From the NCBI RefSeq assembly GCF_008632955.1, contig NZ_CP043959.1, positions 1,674,001 to 1,738,000 on the forward strand: 64,000 nt of DNA, read 5' to 3'. The DNA is from Streptomyces tendae. GTDB taxonomy: Bacteria; Actinomycetota; Actinomycetes; Streptomycetales; Streptomycetaceae. Numbering within the stretch: the first letter of the stretch is position 1; every line of letters starts with the position of its first letter. A program made the translations under genes and the position numbers. A model generated the notes under the pieces. That model worked only from the letters and a program-made list of their open reading frames with translations. It did not search any database and was not told where the DNA came from. Below, one piece after another: positions 60,891 to 64,000 of the stretch.

Positions 60891-62417
60891 GTGTCGGCCA
60901 GCACATCCCGTACGCTCCCGCCGGAGATCGCCGAGTCCGTCTCTGTCATGGCGCTCATCGAGCGGGGAAAGGCTGAGGGGCAGATCGCCGGCGATGACGT
61001 GCGTCGGGCCTTCGAAGCTGACCAGATTCCGGCCACTCAGTGGAAGAACGTACTGCGCAGCCTCAACCAGATCCTCGAGGAAGAGGGTGTGACGCTGATG
61101 GTCAGTGCCGCAGAGCCCAAGCGCACCCGCAAGAGCGTCGCAGCGAAGAGTCCCGCCAAGCGCACCGCCACCAAGACCGTCGCGGCCAAGACGGCGACCC
61201 CGCGGAAGACCACCGCCGCCGCACCGGCGGCTCCCGCCGCCGACCCCGCCGCCGAGGAAGAGACGCCCGCCAAGAAGGCGGCCGCCAAGAAGAGCACCGC
61301 CAAGAAGGCGACGGCCAAGAAGACCACGGCGAAGAAGACCGCCGCCAAGAAGACCACGGGCAAGAAGGACGACGCCGAGCTGGTCGACGAGGAGGTCATC
61401 GAGGAGACCAAGGCCGCGGACGAGCCCGAGGGCACCGAGAACGCCGGTTTCGTGCTCTCCGACGAGGACGAGGACGACGCTCCGGCGCAGCAGGTCGCCG
61501 CCGCCGGTGCCACCGCCGACCCGGTCAAGGACTACCTCAAGCAGATCGGCAAGGTCCCCCTGCTCAACGCCGAGCAGGAGGTGGAGCTGGCCAAGCGCAT
61601 CGAGGCGGGCCTCTTCGCCGAGGACAAGCTGGCGAACTCCGACAAGCTGGCGCCGAAGCTCAAGCGCGAGCTGGAGATCATCGCGGAGGACGGCCGCCGG
61701 GCCAAGAACCACCTGCTGGAGGCCAACCTCCGACTGGTCGTCTCCCTGGCCAAGCGCTACACCGGCCGCGGCATGCTCTTCCTGGACCTCATCCAGGAGG
61801 GCAACCTCGGTCTGATCCGCGCGGTGGAGAAGTTCGACTACACCAAGGGCTACAAGTTCTCCACGTACGCCACCTGGTGGATCCGTCAGGCGATCACCCG
61901 CGCCATGGCCGACCAGGCCCGCACCATCCGTATCCCGGTGCACATGGTCGAGGTCATCAACAAGCTCGCGCGCGTGCAGCGCCAGATGCTCCAGGACCTG
62001 GGTCGCGAGCCCACCCCGGAGGAGCTGGCCAAGGAGCTCGACATGACCCCTGAGAAGGTCATCGAGGTCCAGAAGTACGGCCGCGAGCCCATCTCCCTGC
62101 ACACCCCGCTGGGTGAGGACGGCGACAGCGAGTTCGGTGACCTCATCGAGGACTCCGAGGCCGTCGTCCCGGCCGACGCCGTCAGCTTCACGCTGCTGCA
62201 GGAGCAGCTGCACTCCGTGCTCGACACCCTGTCGGAGCGCGAGGCGGGCGTCGTCTCGATGCGGTTCGGTCTCACCGACGGTCAGCCGAAGACCCTCGAC
62301 GAGATCGGCAAGGTGTACGGCGTCACGCGTGAGCGCATCCGCCAGATCGAGTCCAAGACCATGTCGAAGCTGCGGCACCCGTCGCGTTCGCAGGTGCTGC
62401 GCGACTACCTCGACTAG
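60891..62417 (+). CDS. hrdB: Principal sigma factor HrdB
   Basis: Essential vegetative RNA polymerase sigma-70 factor, 508 residues. Region 1.1-like N-terminus, then a Lys/Ala-rich repeat segment (about residues 80-165: [23 protein letters not shown]), typical of Streptomyces HrdB. Regions 1.2-2.4 ([61 protein letters not shown]), region 3 and region 4.2 ([30 protein letters not shown]). GTG 60891 gives the standard start. It is flanked by whiH and a serine protease. Confidence 0.98.
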   Translation: MSASTSRTLPPEIAESVSVMALIERGKAEGQIAGDDVRRAFEADQIPATQWKNVLRSLNQILEEEGVTLMVSAAEPKRTRKSVAAKSPAKRTATKTVAAKTATPRKTTAAAPAAPAADPAAEEETPAKKAAAKKSTAKKATAKKTTAKKTAAKKTTGKKDDAELVDEEVIEETKAADEPEGTENAGFVLSDEDEDDAPAQQVAAAGATADPVKDYLKQIGKVPLLNAEQEVELAKRIEAGLFAEDKLANSDKLAPKLKRELEIIAEDGRRAKNHLLEANLRLVVSLAKRYTGRGMLFLDLIQEGNLGLIRAVEKFDYTKGYKFSTYATWWIRQAITRAMADQARTIRIPVHMVEVINKLARVQRQMLQDLGREPTPEELAKELDMTPEKVIEVQKYGREPISLHTPLGEDGDSEFGDLIEDSEAVVPADAVSFTLLQEQLHSVLDTLSEREAGVVSMRFGLTDGQPKTLDEIGKVYGVTRERIRQIESKTMSKLRHPSRSQVLRDYLD

Positions 62418-62460
62418 ACCGGTCGATCTCGCACGACGGCCCGTCGTGCACCGCCGTCCG

Positions 62461-62497
62461 TGAAGGCCCGGCCCCCGTCCCGGGGGCCGGGCCTTCA
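62461..62497 (+). terminator. Terminator after hrdB
   Basis: Perfect 17-base-pair stem (62461-62477 with 62481-62497) and a 3-base loop, 44 bases after the stop. A smaller GCACGACG/CGTCGTGC hairpin precedes it. Confidence 0.9.
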
Positions 62498-62575
62498 CGC
62501 TGTCGCGCGGGTGCGTGCGCCGGCCGATTCCCTCACTGTGGGTGGCTAAGGATCACCCCAGTGTGAGGAGCGCGC

Positions 62576-63418
62576 ATGCGACGTCGACTTGCCAGGGCCC
62601 TGGCCCTGCCGCTGACCCTCGTGGCCGCGGGGGCCGCCATACCACAGGCCACGGCCGCTCCGGTGGCCGCCGACAGCATCGTCGTCGGCGGCTTCCCCGT
62701 CGATGTGTCACAGAGCCCGTACACCGTGGCCCTCTCCAGCCGTGACCGGTTCGGAGGTACGAGGGCGGGACAGTTCTGCGGGGGTGTGGCGGTCGGGCGG
62801 ACCACCGTGCTCACCGCCGCCCACTGCATGGACAAGGAGGTGCTCGGCACCGCCCCGGAGCGGCTGCGGGACCTCAGGGTGATCGCGGGACGCACCGAGC
62901 TCCTCTCGGACCGGGGCCAGGAGGTCGCCGTACGCGCGATCTGGGTGAACCCGACGTACGACGGCGTCACCAACTCCGGGGACTTCGCCGTGCTGAGTCT
63001 GGCCGACCCGCTTCCGGCCACCTCGGTCATAGGCATGGCCGGGGCGGGTGATCCGGCGTACCGCTCGGATACGGCCGCCACGGTCTACGGCTGGGGGGAC
63101 ACCACGGGCAGCGGCAGCTACGCCGGCAGCCTGCACGGCGCCCGGGTACGGGTGCAGCCCGACGCGCTGTGCGAGCAGGCGTACCCGGGGGGTTCCCACG
63201 GCACCTACCGCGCCGAGACGATGCTGTGCGCGGGTGAGGTGGCCGGAGGACGGGACGCCTGCCAGGGTGACAGCGGCGGGCCGCTGGTCGCGGAGGGGCG
63301 GCTGATAGGGCTGGTGTCCTGGGGGGCGGGATGCGGCTGGGCGGGCAGTCCGGGGGTCTACACGCGCATCTCCGACGTCCTGCGCACCCTGGGCTGGTCT
63401 GCGGCCTCCCCGTCCTGA
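62576..63418 (+). CDS. Secreted trypsin-like serine protease
   Basis: 280 residues. Signal peptide MRRRLARALALPLTLVAAGAAIPQATA, a short pro-region, then a chymotrypsin-fold domain. Triad His83 (LTAAHC), Asp136 (SGDFAVL) and Ser233 (GDSGGPL). Asp227, six residues before the serine, predicts cleavage after Lys/Arg. Three or more Cys pairs are present. ATG 62576. Likely an exported trypsin, common in Streptomyces. Confidence 0.92.
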   Translation: MRRRLARALALPLTLVAAGAAIPQATAAPVAADSIVVGGFPVDVSQSPYTVALSSRDRFGGTRAGQFCGGVAVGRTTVLTAAHCMDKEVLGTAPERLRDLRVIAGRTELLSDRGQEVAVRAIWVNPTYDGVTNSGDFAVLSLADPLPATSVIGMAGAGDPAYRSDTAATVYGWGDTTGSGSYAGSLHGARVRVQPDALCEQAYPGGSHGTYRAETMLCAGEVAGGRDACQGDSGGPLVAEGRLIGLVSWGAGCGWAGSPGVYTRISDVLRTLGWSAASPS

Positions 63419-63848
63419 GAGGGCGGCAGCGGGCGCCGTGAGGGCTCTGGCCGGACCTCACAGCGTCCGTCGGCCAGTCCGAGGGGGGTGAAGGCGTTTC
63501 CGGTGTGGGGAGCCCTGTAGGTACCCGGTACTTGCTCACGTGCGCTGGTCGCGTTCCGTGAGGCATGGCCACGATGAGCCACGCCGGTGTGCCCCGAAGC
63601 GGGAGCCCGGGCCCCGCGCGTCTCCGTAGGGCGTCACATGCCGCGGATACATCGAACGCGAACCACGCCCGCGCCCCCAGGGCGCTGCTCAGGCGCACAG
63701 CGCGCTGCGGCCCCTTCCCGCACGTCGGGACGGAGGCGTGGGCGCTCTGGTCGCGCCCCGGGTCTTCAGGACGCCCTACGACGCCAAGCCGCGTCCAAGA
63801 CGCCGACCGCCACCCGCACCGCCCCGCACAGGGCCGGGAACGCAAGAC
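63419..63848. other. Intergenic region downstream of the trypsin-like protease gene
   Basis: About 430 bases with no gene, repeat or RNA that I recognise. Confidence 0.55.
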
Positions 63849-63881
63849 GGGCGGCGTCCTCCACTGGGGAGGACGCCGCCC
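63849..63881. terminator. Terminator between convergent genes near the window end
   Basis: Perfect 14-base-pair stem GGGCGGCGTCCTCC (63849-63862) with GGAGGACGCCGCCC (63868-63881) and a 5-base loop. It lies 52 bases beyond the stop of the minus-strand gene that enters from the right. Confidence 0.85.
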
Positions 63882-63932
63882 GCTCGCCGGCCTGTGCCGG
63901 TCTGGCTGCTCGTCGTGTGTGGACGCGAAGTC

Positions 63933-64000
63933 TCAGCGCTCCTCTTCGGGAGCTGCCTTCGGAGCGGTCAGCCGCTCCGACTCGTCCTGTATCTCAGCGG
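63933..64000 (-). CDS. C-terminus of a small protein, probably DUF7455 type (partial)
   Basis: The last 22 codons of a gene running in from the right: AEIQDESERLTAPKAAPEEER then TGA. This ending matches what I recall for the small zinc-ribbon DUF7455 proteins found near parE in Streptomyces. The rest of the gene is outside the window. Confidence 0.55.
   Translation of the reverse strand, partial: AEIQDESERLTAPKAAPEEER

Overview
The window is high-GC actinobacterial chromosome and reads as a Streptomyces core region. GTG and TTG starts are common, codon third positions are GC-biased, and 4-bp stop/start overlaps are frequent. The gene order recA-recX ... gluDCBA ... miaB-miaA-dapF ... hflX ... 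lexA-nrdR-nrdJ ... rnhB ... recQ ... whiH-hrdB is what I know from the Streptomyces coelicolor chromosome (recA SCO5769 to hrdB SCO5820). I see no insertion sequence, prophage, CRISPR array, rRNA or tRNA. The window is conserved chromosome rather than a genomic island.

Layout. 1-11 kb: a truncated Lhr-type helicase; an AraC regulator with azlC/azlD amino-acid exporter genes; a toroid-like protein; the recA locus (DUF3046 protein, AI-2E-type permease, F420/PPOX protein, recA, recX); then a cysteine dioxygenase-rhodanese pair headed by a short cysteine-rich leader ORF. 11-20 kb: a flavin monooxygenase, the gluABCD glutamate uptake operon, the divergent GluR/GluK two-component system and a TAXI-type binding protein. 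20-33 kb: MazG-like protein, miaB, LigB-like protein, miaA, dapF, RelA/SpoT homologue, M1 peptidase and hflX. 33-42 kb: secreted protease, dinG, lexA, nrdR, nrdJ. 42-52 kb: smaller and less conserved genes, including one with two apparent frameshifts, a TerD protein, a phosphoglycerate-mutase-like protein, an ADP-ribosylglycohydrolase, an MFS/TetR pair with clear operators, and rnhB. 52-64 kb: recQ with a phosphoribosyltransferase-like tail, a DUF4192 protein, an NrtR-type Nudix regulator, a fused ABC transporter, whiH, hrdB and a trypsin-like protease. The last 68 bases are the end of a small protein gene.

The main theme is genome maintenance: lhr, recA, recX, dinG, lexA, nrdR/nrdJ, rnhB and recQ. 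The most informative non-coding signals are three promoters matching the RecA-NDp (PafBC-type, LexA-independent) pattern TTGTCRGTG-N8-TANNNT in front of lhr, recA and dinG. A textbook LexA box lies ahead of lexA, and only a degenerate one ahead of recA. The other strong regulatory finding is a 15-residue leader peptide with three cysteines ahead of the cysteine dioxygenase operon, which suggests cysteine-sensing attenuation. I found no clearly new multi-gene system. The best candidates for new biology are the regulatory elements, the RecQ-phosphoribosyltransferase fusion and a few orphan proteins.
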